Source: Pauljensenia sp902373545
GTDB taxonomy: Bacteria; Actinomycetota; Actinomycetes; Actinomycetales; Actinomycetaceae
DNA length: 64,000 nucleotides
Reading direction: 5' to 3'
NCBI RefSeq assembly: GCF_041432775.1
Contig: NZ_JAPWAG010000001.1
Location: 124,001-188,000 of the forward strand
Shown here one piece after another: positions 36,600-45,407 of this stretch (its first letter is position 1; each line of letters starts with the position of its first letter). The notes under the pieces are model-generated. The model was not told the origin of the DNA. It saw nothing but the letters and a program-made list of their open reading frames with translations, and searched no databases. The position numbers were made by a program, and so were the translations under genes.

Positions 36600-38039
36600 T
36601 TAGCGTGCGCCGCCGATTGCGTAATCGGCTTCGTCACCCACCTCGTGGATACGCAGCATGTTCGAGGAGCCGGGGATGCCCGGGGGCATGCCTGCGACGA
36701 TGACGAGCTGGTCGCCGATCTCGGCCAGTCGGGAAGACTGGACGACCTGATCGAGCTGCCACACCATGTCATCCGTGTGCCGAACCTCGGGGACGCGGTA
36801 TGTCTGGATGCCCCACGACAGGGCCAGACGGCGGCGCGTCGACTCGAGCGGCGTGAAGGCCAGCATCGGGATCGGGCGGCGCATGCGCGAGAGCAGGCGG
36901 GCCGACGTGCCGGACTGGGTGAAGGTCACCAGGTAGCGGGCGTCCATGTGTTCTGCGATGCGGGCGGCCGCTTCGCAGATGACGCCTGCGCGGTCGGCGA
37001 AGAAGCTGGGAATGGACGCGATACGCTCGCCACCGTTCTCTTCGGTGGACTCGATGATCGCTGCCATCGTGCGCACCGTCTCGATGGGGAAGGCACCCAC
37101 CGAGGTCTCGCCGGAGAGCATGACCGCGTCGGCGCCATCGAGGATGGCGTTCGCACAGTCGGAGGCCTCGGCGCGGGTCGGGCGCGGGTTCTTGATCATG
37201 GAGTCCATGACCTGGGTCGCCACGATGACGGGCTTAGCGGCAAGACGAGCCAGCTCGATCGCACGCTTCTGAACAAGCGGCACGGCCTCGAGGGGCATCT
37301 CGACGCCGAGGTCGCCGCGGGCAACCATGATGCCGTCAAAGGCCTCGACAATCTCCTCCAGCGCCTCGACGGCCTGGGGCTTCTCGATCTTGGCGATGAC
37401 GGGGATACGCTTGCCCATCTCGTCCATGATCTCGTGGACATCCTTGATGTCTTTGGCGGAACGCACGAAGGACAGCGCGATGAAGTCGGCGTCCTGCTCG
37501 ATACCCCAGCGCAGGTCCTCCTTGTCCTTTTCAGACAGGGCGGGCACGGACACGGCGACGCCGGGCAGGTTCAGGCCCTTGTGGTCCGAGACCACGCCGG
37601 GAACCTCGACGCGGGTCACGACGTCGGTCTCGGTGACCTCGACGACGCGCACCGCGACGTTACCGTCGTCAATCAGCAGGCGGTCACCGGGAGCGCAGTC
37701 ACCGGGCAGGCCCTTGAAAGTCGTACCGACGAGTTCCTTGGTGCCGGGAACGTCGCGGGTCGTGATGGTGAAGGTGTCACCGATCTTGAGTTCCTGAGGG
37801 CCATCCTGGAACGTCTCCAGGCGGATCTTGGGGCCCTGGAGGTCGACGAGAACCGCGATCGCACGGCCGGACGTCGCAGACGCCTTTCGCACGCGCGCAA
37901 TGACGGCCTCGTGTTCCTCAGCCTTTCCATGCGACCGGTTGATACGCGCGACATCCATGCCGGCGTCCACCAGCGCCTGGAGCTGCTCAGGGGTTTCAGT
38001 GGCAGGTCCAATAGTGCAGACAATCTTAGCTCGACGCAT
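36600..38039 (-). CDS. pyk: Pyruvate kinase
   Basis: This 479-residue enzyme converts phosphoenolpyruvate and ADP to pyruvate and ATP. It has the N-terminal KIVCTIGPAT, INRSHG, KIEKPQAVEAL with the catalytic lysine, MVARGDLGVEMP and the metal-site ATQVMDSMIKNPRPTRAE. The C-terminal allosteric domain is complete. It lies between the tRNA-Leu/PdtaR region and lgt, as in Mycobacterium. An imperfect palindrome at 38102-38117 (TTATTC with GAATAA) lies about 65 bases upstream and could be an operator. Confidence 0.97.
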   Translation of the reverse strand: MRRAKIVCTIGPATETPEQLQALVDAGMDVARINRSHGKAEEHEAVIARVRKASATSGRAIAVLVDLQGPKIRLETFQDGPQELKIGDTFTITTRDVPGTKELVGTTFKGLPGDCAPGDRLLIDDGNVAVRVVEVTETDVVTRVEVPGVVSDHKGLNLPGVAVSVPALSEKDKEDLRWGIEQDADFIALSFVRSAKDIKDVHEIMDEMGKRIPVIAKIEKPQAVEALEEIVEAFDGIMVARGDLGVEMPLEAVPLVQKRAIELARLAAKPVIVATQVMDSMIKNPRPTRAEASDCANAILDGADAVMLSGETSVGAFPIETVRTMAAIIESTEENGGERIASIPSFFADRAGVICEAAARIAEHMDARYLVTFTQSGTSARLLSRMRRPIPMLAFTPLESTRRRLALSWGIQTYRVPEVRHTDDMVWQLDQVVQSSRLAEIGDQLVIVAGMPPGIPGSSNMLRIHEVGDEADYAIGGAR

Positions 38040-38162
38040 GAACCCAAGTTTACCGCCCAGTCACACGGGAATCACCAAGGAGCTCCGCGCGGCTGACGTG
38101 ATTATTCCCATGAATAACCGCAGGTTGGGACCTTGGACATAGCTCCTGGCCAGCGGGTGCCG

Positions 38163-39158
38163 TCAGTGGCGCTCCCCCGCTTCCTCAGACGTTTCCTTGT
38201 GGCTCTCGTCTCCGTCGTCTTCCTCGTCGGCTGCGTGAGGGTCGTCCGCCTCGATGTCCGAGGCCGTGGTCGCCTCCTGCGCACCGTCCTCGTCAGGCGC
38301 TTCGGCGCCTGCGTCATCTGCCTGTTCGTCGGCAACCGCCACCACCTCGCGCGGACGATCCAGACGTCCGGCAATCAGGTAGACAGCAAGGCCCAGAGCG
38401 AAGACGGCCAGGGAGGTCCACACGTTCAGGCGCAGGCCCAACACGGTGTGCGCATCGTCGATGCGCAGCATCTCGATCCAGCTGCGCCCGGCCGTGTAGA
38501 TCATCAGGTACATGCCGAACAGCTGCCCAGCCGCGAAGCGCCGACGACGGTCGAGTGCCACGATGAGACCGGCGCCGGCCAGGTTCCACAGGCTTTCGTA
38601 AAGGAAGGTCGGATGGAAGAGCGTGCCCACGGGGTAGCCCACCGGCAGGTGGTACGCGTCGATCTGGAGGCCCCACGGCAGCGTCGTCGGGCCACCGAAC
38701 AGCTCCTGGTTAAACCAGTTGCCCCATCGGCCGATCGCCTGGGCGACCAGCAGGGCGGGTGCCAGCGAGTCAGCGATGGGCCCGAGAGTGACGTTGGCTC
38801 GTTTGACCGCGATGAACGCGCCGAGCGCGCCCAGGGCGACGCCACCCCAGATGCCGAGGCCGCCGCGCCAGATCTGAAAGGCCAGCATCGGGTCCCCACC
38901 GGGGCCGAAGTAGGCCTCGGGCGAGGTCACGACGTGGTAGAGGCGCGCGCCAACGACGCCCAGCGGGATCGCCCACAGGGCCGTGTCGTAGATCGTGTCG
39001 GCATCGCCCCCGCGCGCAACGTAGCGACGCGCGGTCCACCACACGCCGACGACCATTCCGATGGCGATGATGATGCCGTACGCGCGCAGCGGCACGGGGC
39101 CGAGATACCATACGCCCTCGGAGGGTGAGGGGATTCCAGCAGCAGCGAGGATGGTCAC
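38163..39158 (-). CDS. lgt: Prolipoprotein diacylglyceryl transferase
   Basis: This 331-residue membrane enzyme adds diacylglycerol to the lipobox cysteine of lipoproteins. Seven hydrophobic segments, the RWGNWFNQELFGGP signature and the HPTFLYES region are present within the first 245 residues. The last roughly 80 residues form a hydrophilic, strongly acidic tail rich in Asp, Glu and Ala, as in many actinobacterial Lgt proteins. The GTG start overlaps the trpA stop by four bases (GTGA), so it is coupled to the trp genes. Its client here includes the siderophore-binding lipoprotein. Confidence 0.96.
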   Translation of the reverse strand: MTILAAAGIPSPSEGVWYLGPVPLRAYGIIIAIGMVVGVWWTARRYVARGGDADTIYDTALWAIPLGVVGARLYHVVTSPEAYFGPGGDPMLAFQIWRGGLGIWGGVALGALGAFIAVKRANVTLGPIADSLAPALLVAQAIGRWGNWFNQELFGGPTTLPWGLQIDAYHLPVGYPVGTLFHPTFLYESLWNLAGAGLIVALDRRRRFAAGQLFGMYLMIYTAGRSWIEMLRIDDAHTVLGLRLNVWTSLAVFALGLAVYLIAGRLDRPREVVAVADEQADDAGAEAPDEDGAQEATTASDIEADDPHAADEEDDGDESHKETSEEAGERH

Positions 39159-39964
39159 GCGCGAGCTCCGGTCACTCCGGCCTTGAGCTCGCGGGCGAGC
39201 TCGCCCAGCGCCTTCAGGCCACGGTCACTGTCTTCCTCGAAGAGGGTCTTGACCAGCGCCGATCCGACGATCACGCCGTCCGCGTAGGCGCCGATCTCGC
39301 GGGCCTGAGCACCGGTCGACACGCCGAGGCCGACGCAGACTCGCTGCGCGCCCGCCGCGCGGGTACGCGCAACGACGTCGGCGACGTGCTCGCCGACCGC
39401 CGCACGCGCTCCGGTGACGCCCATCGACGAGGCCGCGTACACCCAGCCGCGCGAGTGCTGGGCGATCAGCGTGAGGCGGTGCTCGGGCGAGGAGGGGGCT
39501 GTCAGGTAGATGCGCTCCAAGTCGTACTTGTCCGAGGCCGCCTCCCACTGCGCGCCCTCCTCGGGCGGCAGATCGGGAGTGATGAGGCCGGAACCGCCGA
39601 CGGCTGCGAAGTCCTTGGCGAAGCGTTCAACGCCCCACCATTCGACGGGGTTCCAGTAGGTCATGGAACACGTCGAGACGCCGTAGGAGGTCAGCTCATC
39701 CACGGCATGGAACAGGTCCTCCAGGTGCGTGCCACGCTCCAGAGCGGCGACAGTTGCGCGCTGGATCGTGGGGCCGTCCATGCCCGGATCGGAGTAGGGG
39801 AAGCCCAGCTCGATGGCGTCAACGCCGACGTCCGCGAGAACCTTACCCGCGCGGATCGAGTCCTCGACCGACGGGAAGCCCACGGGCAGGTAGGCGATCA
39901 GCGCGGCGTCGCCGCGCTCCAGGGCGGCGTCGATTGCGACGGCGGAATGGGGGGCTCGCGTCAT
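39155..39964 (-). CDS. trpA: Tryptophan synthase alpha chain
   Basis: This 269-residue TIM-barrel subunit cleaves indole-glycerol phosphate and passes indole to TrpB. ELGFPYSDPGMDGP holds the catalytic Glu and Asp, and GVTGAR and GLGVST are phosphate-binding loops. It starts one base after the trpB stop and overlaps lgt, so trpB-trpA-lgt are translated together. Confidence 0.97.
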   Translation of the reverse strand: MTRAPHSAVAIDAALERGDAALIAYLPVGFPSVEDSIRAGKVLADVGVDAIELGFPYSDPGMDGPTIQRATVAALERGTHLEDLFHAVDELTSYGVSTCSMTYWNPVEWWGVERFAKDFAAVGGSGLITPDLPPEEGAQWEAASDKYDLERIYLTAPSSPEHRLTLIAQHSRGWVYAASSMGVTGARAAVGEHVADVVARTRAAGAQRVCVGLGVSTGAQAREIGAYADGVIVGSALVKTLFEEDSDRGLKALGELARELKAGVTGARA

Positions 39965-39965
39965 C

Positions 39966-41261
39966 TCACTTCTCCTCGGTCTGGTCCAGGACGGCCACGC
40001 CGGAAGGCCCGGCGCTGGGGTCGATCACCTGCAGCTTCGCGTGTCCATAGCCGAACCAGCGCGACGCGGTGTCCACGTCCTTGTCGCCGCGTCCCGACAC
40101 GGTGACGATGACGATGGGCTCCTCGCCCGGCGCGAAGGGGCCTTCGGCCTCGGCCTTTGCTCGGGCCCACGCGCGCACCCCGGCGAGGGCGTGCGAGGAC
40201 TCGATGGCGGGGATAATGCCCTCCGTGCGCGACAGGTGCAGGAAGGCCTCCATGGCCTCGGCGTCGGAGACGGGGATATACGAGGCCCGCCCCGATCGGG
40301 CCAGCCACGCGTGCTCAGGGCCCACACCCGGATAGTCGAGGCCCGCCGAGATCGAGTGCGAGGCCTTCGTCTGGCCATCGCGCTCCTGCAGGACAAACGT
40401 GCGCGCGCCGTGGAGCACACCGACCTGGTCGGCCGTGATGGAGGCGGCGTGGCGTCCGGTCTCAAACCCGTCGCCCGCGGCCTCGCAGCCCAGCAGTTCG
40501 ACGCTCGGGTCATCGATGAAAGCCGTGAAAGAGCCGATCGCGTTGGAACCGCCGCCCACGCAGGCCACGACGACGTCGGGCAGACGCCCCTCGGTGGCCA
40601 GCAGCTGGGCGCGCGCCTCGTCGCCGATCACGCGCTGAAGGTCTCGCACGAGCTCCGGGAAGGGGTGCGGGCCAGCGGCCGTTCCGAAGATGTAGTTGGT
40701 CGTCTCGACGTTGGTCACCCAGTCGCGGAACGCCTCGTTAATTGCATCCTTAAGGGTTGCGGACCCGGCGGTCACCGCGATGACCTCGGCGCCCAGCATC
40801 TGCATGCGAGCCACGTTGAGAGCCTGACGTTCAGTGTCCTCGCGGCCCATGTAGATCGTGCACTCGAGGCCCAGCAGCGCGGCCGCCGTCGCGGTGGCCA
40901 CGCCGTGCTGCCCAGCGCCAGTCTCGGCGATGACGCGCGTCTTGCCGAGCTCCTTGGTCAGTAGCGCCTGTCCCAGCACGTTGTTGATCTTGTGCGAGCC
41001 CGTGTGGTTGAGGTCCTCGCGCTTGAGGAACACGCGCACGCCGCCCAGGTCGGCCGCGAAACGCGGGGCCTCGGTCAGCAGGGACGGACGGCCCGCGTAG
41101 TTGACAAACAGGTCGCGCAGACGAGCCTGGAAGGACTTGTCCCGCCACAGGCGCTTCCACGCCGCGTCGACCTCTTCGAGAGGACCCATCAGGGATTCGG
41201 CGACGAAACGACCGCCGAAATCACCGAAATAGGGGCCGGACACAAAGTTGTGCGCGCTCAT
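39966..41261 (-). CDS. trpB: Tryptophan synthase beta chain
   Basis: This 431-residue pyridoxal-phosphate enzyme joins indole and serine. The lysine of HTGSHKINN binds the cofactor, and the glycine-rich CVGGGSNAIG holds its phosphate; GGRFVAESLM is at the N terminus. The ATG at 41261 shares a base with the trpC stop (TGATG) and has AGAAGGAAAG upstream; a longer frame to 41414 is a shadow of trpC. It forms the alpha-beta complex with TrpA. Confidence 0.97.
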   Translation of the reverse strand: MSAHNFVSGPYFGDFGGRFVAESLMGPLEEVDAAWKRLWRDKSFQARLRDLFVNYAGRPSLLTEAPRFAADLGGVRVFLKREDLNHTGSHKINNVLGQALLTKELGKTRVIAETGAGQHGVATATAAALLGLECTIYMGREDTERQALNVARMQMLGAEVIAVTAGSATLKDAINEAFRDWVTNVETTNYIFGTAAGPHPFPELVRDLQRVIGDEARAQLLATEGRLPDVVVACVGGGSNAIGSFTAFIDDPSVELLGCEAAGDGFETGRHAASITADQVGVLHGARTFVLQERDGQTKASHSISAGLDYPGVGPEHAWLARSGRASYIPVSDAEAMEAFLHLSRTEGIIPAIESSHALAGVRAWARAKAEAEGPFAPGEEPIVIVTVSGRGDKDVDTASRWFGYGHAKLQVIDPSAGPSGVAVLDQTEEK

Positions 41262-42109
41262 CACTTTCCTTCTTTCAGAGCAGCGGCCACGCGGGCCTTG
41301 CGATCCGTGCGTAGCGCGGGGTGCTGCCCGGCGCTCACCATGTCCTGGATGGAGGCGCGCGGGTCGCCCGAGGTCACGAGCGCCTCGCCCACCAGGACGG
41401 CGTCGGCACCCCACTTGGCGTACTCGAACACGTCGTGGGCCTTGGCCACGCCCGACTCGGCGACGGCGACGACGTCCTGCGGGATGACGTCGATGACCTG
41501 CTCGACGGTCGAGCGGTCGACCTCCAGAGTCTTCAGGTTGCGAGCGTTGACACCGATGATCGAGGCACCCGCCTCAAGCGCGCGCAGTGCCTCCAGGCGC
41601 GAATGGGTCTCGACCAGCGCCTCCATGCCCAGCGAACGCGTGCGCTCCAGCAGCGACACGAGCGCATTTTGCTCCAGGGCCGCCACAATCAGCAGCACGA
41701 GATCCGCGCCGTGAGCACGCGCCTCGTGGATCTGATAGGGCGTCACGATGAAATCCTTGCGAAGGATCGGGATATCGACCGCGGCGCGCACCGCGTCCAG
41801 ATCGGCAAGCGAGCCGTGGAAGCGCCGCTCCTCGGTCAGCACGGAGACCACGGAGGCTCCCCCGGCCTCGTACATCGAGGCGAGAGCCGCAGGATCGGGG
41901 ATCTGCGCGAGCGCACCCTTGGACGGGGACGAGCGCTTGACCTCCGAGATGATCTTGACGGCGCCGTCGCGGCCCCGCAGCGCGCCCAGGGCGTCCTTCG
42001 CCTCGGGGACGGCCTGCTCCATTTGCTTGACACGGCTCAGAGGCACGCGGTCCTCGCGCTCTTTCAGGTCCTCGAGGACCCCCGCAATAATGTCATCAAG
42101 AACGCTCAC
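41261..42109 (-). CDS. trpC: Indole-3-glycerol phosphate synthase
   Basis: This 282-residue barrel enzyme closes the indole ring from CdRP. It has SEVKRSSPSKG with the catalytic lysine, RKDFIVTPYQ, GVNARNLKTLEV and AESGVAKAHD. It is a single-function TrpC, not fused to TrpF. GTG at 42109 follows AAAGG at eight bases. It lies 88 bases after trpE and is coupled to trpB. Confidence 0.97.
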   Translation of the reverse strand: MSVLDDIIAGVLEDLKEREDRVPLSRVKQMEQAVPEAKDALGALRGRDGAVKIISEVKRSSPSKGALAQIPDPAALASMYEAGGASVVSVLTEERRFHGSLADLDAVRAAVDIPILRKDFIVTPYQIHEARAHGADLVLLIVAALEQNALVSLLERTRSLGMEALVETHSRLEALRALEAGASIIGVNARNLKTLEVDRSTVEQVIDVIPQDVVAVAESGVAKAHDVFEYAKWGADAVLVGEALVTSGDPRASIQDMVSAGQHPALRTDRKARVAAALKEGK

Positions 42110-42197
42110 GACGCTCGCCTTTCACCGAAAAACAATTGGACATCATCAAGGCTAGCGAATAAAGCGCAGCCCCGTGACCAGCGTCCGGCCGCGCGTG

Positions 42198-43763
42198 TCA
42201 CGACAGCGCGGTCAACGTCGAGGCTCGAACGACGGACTCGACGGCGGCCGCCGCCTTGTTGCGCGACTCCTCGTACTCGAGGGCGGGCACCGAGTCCGCG
42301 ACCACGCCGGCGCCGGCCTGCACCGAGGCCACCCCATCCTTAAGCGCGGCCGTGCGGATCGCGATCGCCAGGTCCGCATCCCCCGACAGGTCGAAGTAGC
42401 CGACGACGCCGCCGTACACGCCGCGCGCCGCAGGCTCGAAATCGTCGATCAGCTGGATCGCACGAGGCTTGGGCGCGCCCGAGAGGGTACCCGCCGGAAA
42501 GGTCGCGACCAATGCATCGAGGGCGTCCGCGTCGGGGCGCAGCAGGCCCGTGACCGTCGAGGAAATGTGCTGGATATGCGAGTAGCGCTTGAGCTCCATG
42601 AGCGTGGCGACCTCCACCGAGGCGGGATCACAGACCTTCGACAGGTCGTTGCGCGCCAGGTCGACGAGCATGACGTGCTCGGAGAGTTCCTTCGGATCCT
42701 CCAAAAGCTCGGCGGCGAGACGATGATCCTGCGCCGAATCCGCGCCGCGCGGGCGCGAGCCGGCAATCGGGTAGGTCCACACGCGCCGACCCTGCGCCTT
42801 GACCAGCGTCTCCGGGGAAGAACCGACGACCTCGTAGTGCCCGCCGCGTTCGTCGGGCAAATCCAGGTAGTACATGTACGGCGAGGGGTTGACCGTGCGC
42901 AGGACGCGATACACGTCGACTCCGCTGGCGTCGGTGGCCACGTCCAGGCGCTGCGACAGCACTATCTGGAAGGCGTCGCCGTCGGTAATCGCGCGCTTGG
43001 CCGCGTTGACCGAAGACTCGAAGTCCGCGCGCTGCGTACGTTCACGCACCGCGGGGGGCTCCTGACCGCTCACGCCCAGGACGGCGGGAGCGATGGGCGA
43101 GGCCAGCTGAGTCGTCATAGCGTCAAGACGCTCGATCGCACGGTCGTAGGCGCCGTCGACGCCTTCGTCGGAGCCGTTGAGGTTCCAGGCGATCGCCATC
43201 AAGTACACGGAGCCGGTCGAGTGGTCGATGGCCGCGACCTCCGTGGCCAGCACGAGCGTCGCGTCGGGAACGTCCGCTTCCTTGGGCGCGGTGGCCGCCA
43301 GGGTCGGCTCCCACTCGGGAATAATGCCCCAGCCCAGCGAGCCGACGAGTGCGCCGGTCAGCGGAGGCAGGCCCTCAATCGGCGAGGCGGCGAGCTGCTC
43401 CAGGGCAGAGTGCACGACCTCCAGGAACGTGCCCTCCTCACGAGCACCTTCCGGGTGGGATCCCACCCAGCGGGCGCGACCATCGCGTGCAACGATCGCA
43501 CCGGCGCTCGAGGCGCCAACGAAAGACCAACGCCCCCAGGAGCCTCCGTGCTCCGCGGACTCGAGGATGAAGCTGCCGTAGTTGCCGTGAGCGAGCTGAC
43601 GATAGACGCCGACCGCGCTCAGCTCATCAGCGAGAACTCGCCGAACAACAGGGATCACGCGCCTCGACGCGGCAAGCGAGACGAACACGTCACGAGGTGG
43701 CCACGTCTGACCCCATTCGAGGCTGACAGGCTCGGACTGATGCGAAGGCGTCGAAATACTCAC
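42198..43763 (-). CDS. trpE: Anthranilate synthase component I
   Basis: This roughly 521-residue enzyme makes anthranilate from chorismate and ammonia from the TrpG partner. Chorismate-site motifs include SPETLVK, IAGSRPRG, LLVDLARNDLSKV-type VMLVDLARNDLSK, and GTLSGAPKPRAIQL; the feedback-site region is at the N terminus. GTG at 43763 gives a normal length; an earlier in-frame start at 43853 runs into the prepilin peptidase gene. No Trp-rich leader peptide was found. Neither trpG nor trpD is in the window, so they must lie elsewhere. Confidence 0.95.
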   Translation of the reverse strand: MSISTPSHQSEPVSLEWGQTWPPRDVFVSLAASRRVIPVVRRVLADELSAVGVYRQLAHGNYGSFILESAEHGGSWGRWSFVGASSAGAIVARDGRARWVGSHPEGAREEGTFLEVVHSALEQLAASPIEGLPPLTGALVGSLGWGIIPEWEPTLAATAPKEADVPDATLVLATEVAAIDHSTGSVYLMAIAWNLNGSDEGVDGAYDRAIERLDAMTTQLASPIAPAVLGVSGQEPPAVRERTQRADFESSVNAAKRAITDGDAFQIVLSQRLDVATDASGVDVYRVLRTVNPSPYMYYLDLPDERGGHYEVVGSSPETLVKAQGRRVWTYPIAGSRPRGADSAQDHRLAAELLEDPKELSEHVMLVDLARNDLSKVCDPASVEVATLMELKRYSHIQHISSTVTGLLRPDADALDALVATFPAGTLSGAPKPRAIQLIDDFEPAARGVYGGVVGYFDLSGDADLAIAIRTAALKDGVASVQAGAGVVADSVPALEYEESRNKAAAAVESVVRASTLTALS

Positions 43764-43830
43764 CGTGTCATTGTCCCATCCCGGACTCTCTGAGGCCCGA
43801 CGGGTCCACGATGAGGCCAGTGATACTGGC

Positions 43831-44523
43831 CTACAGCCAGTCGGGAACGACACCCCAGGCGATCGTGCCGACCAGCGCGGAAGCGATCATCCACGGGCCC
43901 ATCGGCACCCGAGACTGCGTGCCGGCCCAGCCGACGACGATCTTCCACAGGGCCGCGACTCCCGCGGATACGAAGGACAACGCCAGGGCAAAGACGGCTG
44001 CGTTCAGTCCGACAGAACCAACCATGGCGCCCAGAACGGGCGCAAGCTTGACGTCGCCGCCGCCCATTCCCCCGGGCAGTCGATTCAGGAGCGCGATGGG
44101 AATGGTCCAAATCAGCGCGCCGAGGACGAAGCCGATGAGGCGTTGCTCCCACATCGGCGAGATGAGACTTCCGATGAGGGCACCGGCCACGACGCCGATG
44201 CCCATCACCGCCGTGTACTTATTCGGCAGGCGATGCGTGCGGGCGTCGACGTAGGCGCTCAGCGCGCCGATCATCGCGACCGTCATGACGGCCGGTATGC
44301 CCGGGCGCATCTGGGCGCCCACGAAAAAGAGCGCACCGAAGATGCCCGCGCACCACACGATGGCGTTGCGCGTCAACGGCGTCTGGGTAGCCTCTACGAG
44401 ATAGCGCCGCTGTACCTTCCAGCCAGAGCGCCACAACCACGCCAGGATGATGATCCACGTCAGAAAGCCGGACACCAACGACAGATCGGCGCTGATGCGG
44501 GGAGGGAGCCAGTCGACGATCAC
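43831..44523 (-). CDS. A24 family prepilin peptidase
   Basis: This 230-residue aspartyl protease has about six or seven membrane segments. The two catalytic aspartates lie in YVDARTHRLPN near residue 91 and in the MGGGDVKL motif near 150. Such enzymes cut the leader of type IV pilins or related pseudopilins; the N-terminal methylase zinc domain is absent, as in TadV-like forms. The GTG start overlaps the aroE stop by four bases. No pilus gene is in the window, so its substrates are elsewhere. Confidence 0.92.
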   Translation of the reverse strand: MIVDWLPPRISADLSLVSGFLTWIIILAWLWRSGWKVQRRYLVEATQTPLTRNAIVWCAGIFGALFFVGAQMRPGIPAVMTVAMIGALSAYVDARTHRLPNKYTAVMGIGVVAGALIGSLISPMWEQRLIGFVLGALIWTIPIALLNRLPGGMGGGDVKLAPVLGAMVGSVGLNAAVFALALSFVSAGVAALWKIVVGWAGTQSRVPMGPWMIASALVGTIAWGVVPDWL

Positions 44524-45407
44524 GGACGCCGCCCTCCGGGGCCCTGGCGCGCACGACGCTCCAGTTCTTCTTCGAGAGCGTGGCGCATGACGGACGGATC
44601 GGGGCTGTGCCCGGTCATCAGCTGAACCTGCGCGGCCCCCTGGTACACGAGCATGTCGGTGCCCTCTGCGATCACTCCCCCGGCGCGCTCGAAGGCACTG
44701 CGCAAAGCGGTTCGCCGCGGTGAGTAGACGACGTCAAGGAGGACCTGTCCCTCCCGGGGCGCCACAGCCTGCGCGAACGGGTCAGCCACGCCCGCGGGAA
44801 GCGTCGAGATGATCACGTCGGCCGCGCGCGCAGCACGTTGAACCGACGCTGTGTCCGCCCACATAACCTGCTCGACGTTCACGCCGAGGCGAGAAGCCGC
44901 CGCGATAACGGATCCCGGTCCACCGAAGCGGCGCGCCGCCACGCAGCTCGTCGTGATGCCGAGTTCGCCGAGCGCCGCCAGCGCCGACGAGGCCGTGGCA
45001 CGCGCGCCAAGCACCAGAGCGCTCGACGGCATCGGGACGCCGCCCTCGGTGCAGGCACGCCGGATCGACGACGCGATGCCGGTGACGTCCGTATTGAACC
45101 CGGCGAGCATTCCCGCCGAGGGCACGACCGTGTTGACGGCTCCCACTGCGCTCGCAAGGGGATCAATCGCATCGAGGAGCGGCATGATCGCCTGCTTGCA
45201 GGGCATCGTGACGGACAGTCCCCGGAAGGAGTCGTCAAGGCCGGCGACGAAGGAGGGTAACGATTCCTCCCCCACCTCGACGCGGCGGTAGTCCCATCCG
45301 TCGATCCCGAGTTGCCCCCACGCCGCCCGGTGGATGACCGGGGACAGCGAGTGAGCAATCGGGGATCCGATGACTGCGGCCCACGCGCTCACCGTTACTG
45401 CCCGCAC
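44520..45407 (-). CDS. aroE: Shikimate dehydrogenase
   Basis: This 295-residue NADP enzyme reduces 3-dehydroshikimate. It shows SLSPVIHRAAWGQLG, VTMPCKQA with the catalytic lysine, GAVNTVV and FNTDVTGI with the paired aspartate; the cofactor loop VLGARATASSALAAL has an altered glycine pattern (GARATA rather than GAGGAA), so cofactor preference may differ. The frame overlaps the end of mltG by 13 bases; a second GTG at 45392 is an alternative start. It is the fourth gene in the alaS-ruvX-mltG-aroE series. Confidence 0.95.
   Translation of the reverse strand: MRAVTVSAWAAVIGSPIAHSLSPVIHRAAWGQLGIDGWDYRRVEVGEESLPSFVAGLDDSFRGLSVTMPCKQAIMPLLDAIDPLASAVGAVNTVVPSAGMLAGFNTDVTGIASSIRRACTEGGVPMPSSALVLGARATASSALAALGELGITTSCVAARRFGGPGSVIAAASRLGVNVEQVMWADTASVQRAARAADVIISTLPAGVADPFAQAVAPREGQVLLDVVYSPRRTALRSAFERAGGVIAEGTDMLVYQGAAQVQLMTGHSPDPSVMRHALEEELERRARQGPGGRRP

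Noticed and set aside
43815..43831. 7-bp hairpin before trpE as a trp attenuator
   Set aside because: No T run, no Trp-rich leader peptide, and it overlaps the stop of the prepilin peptidase gene.
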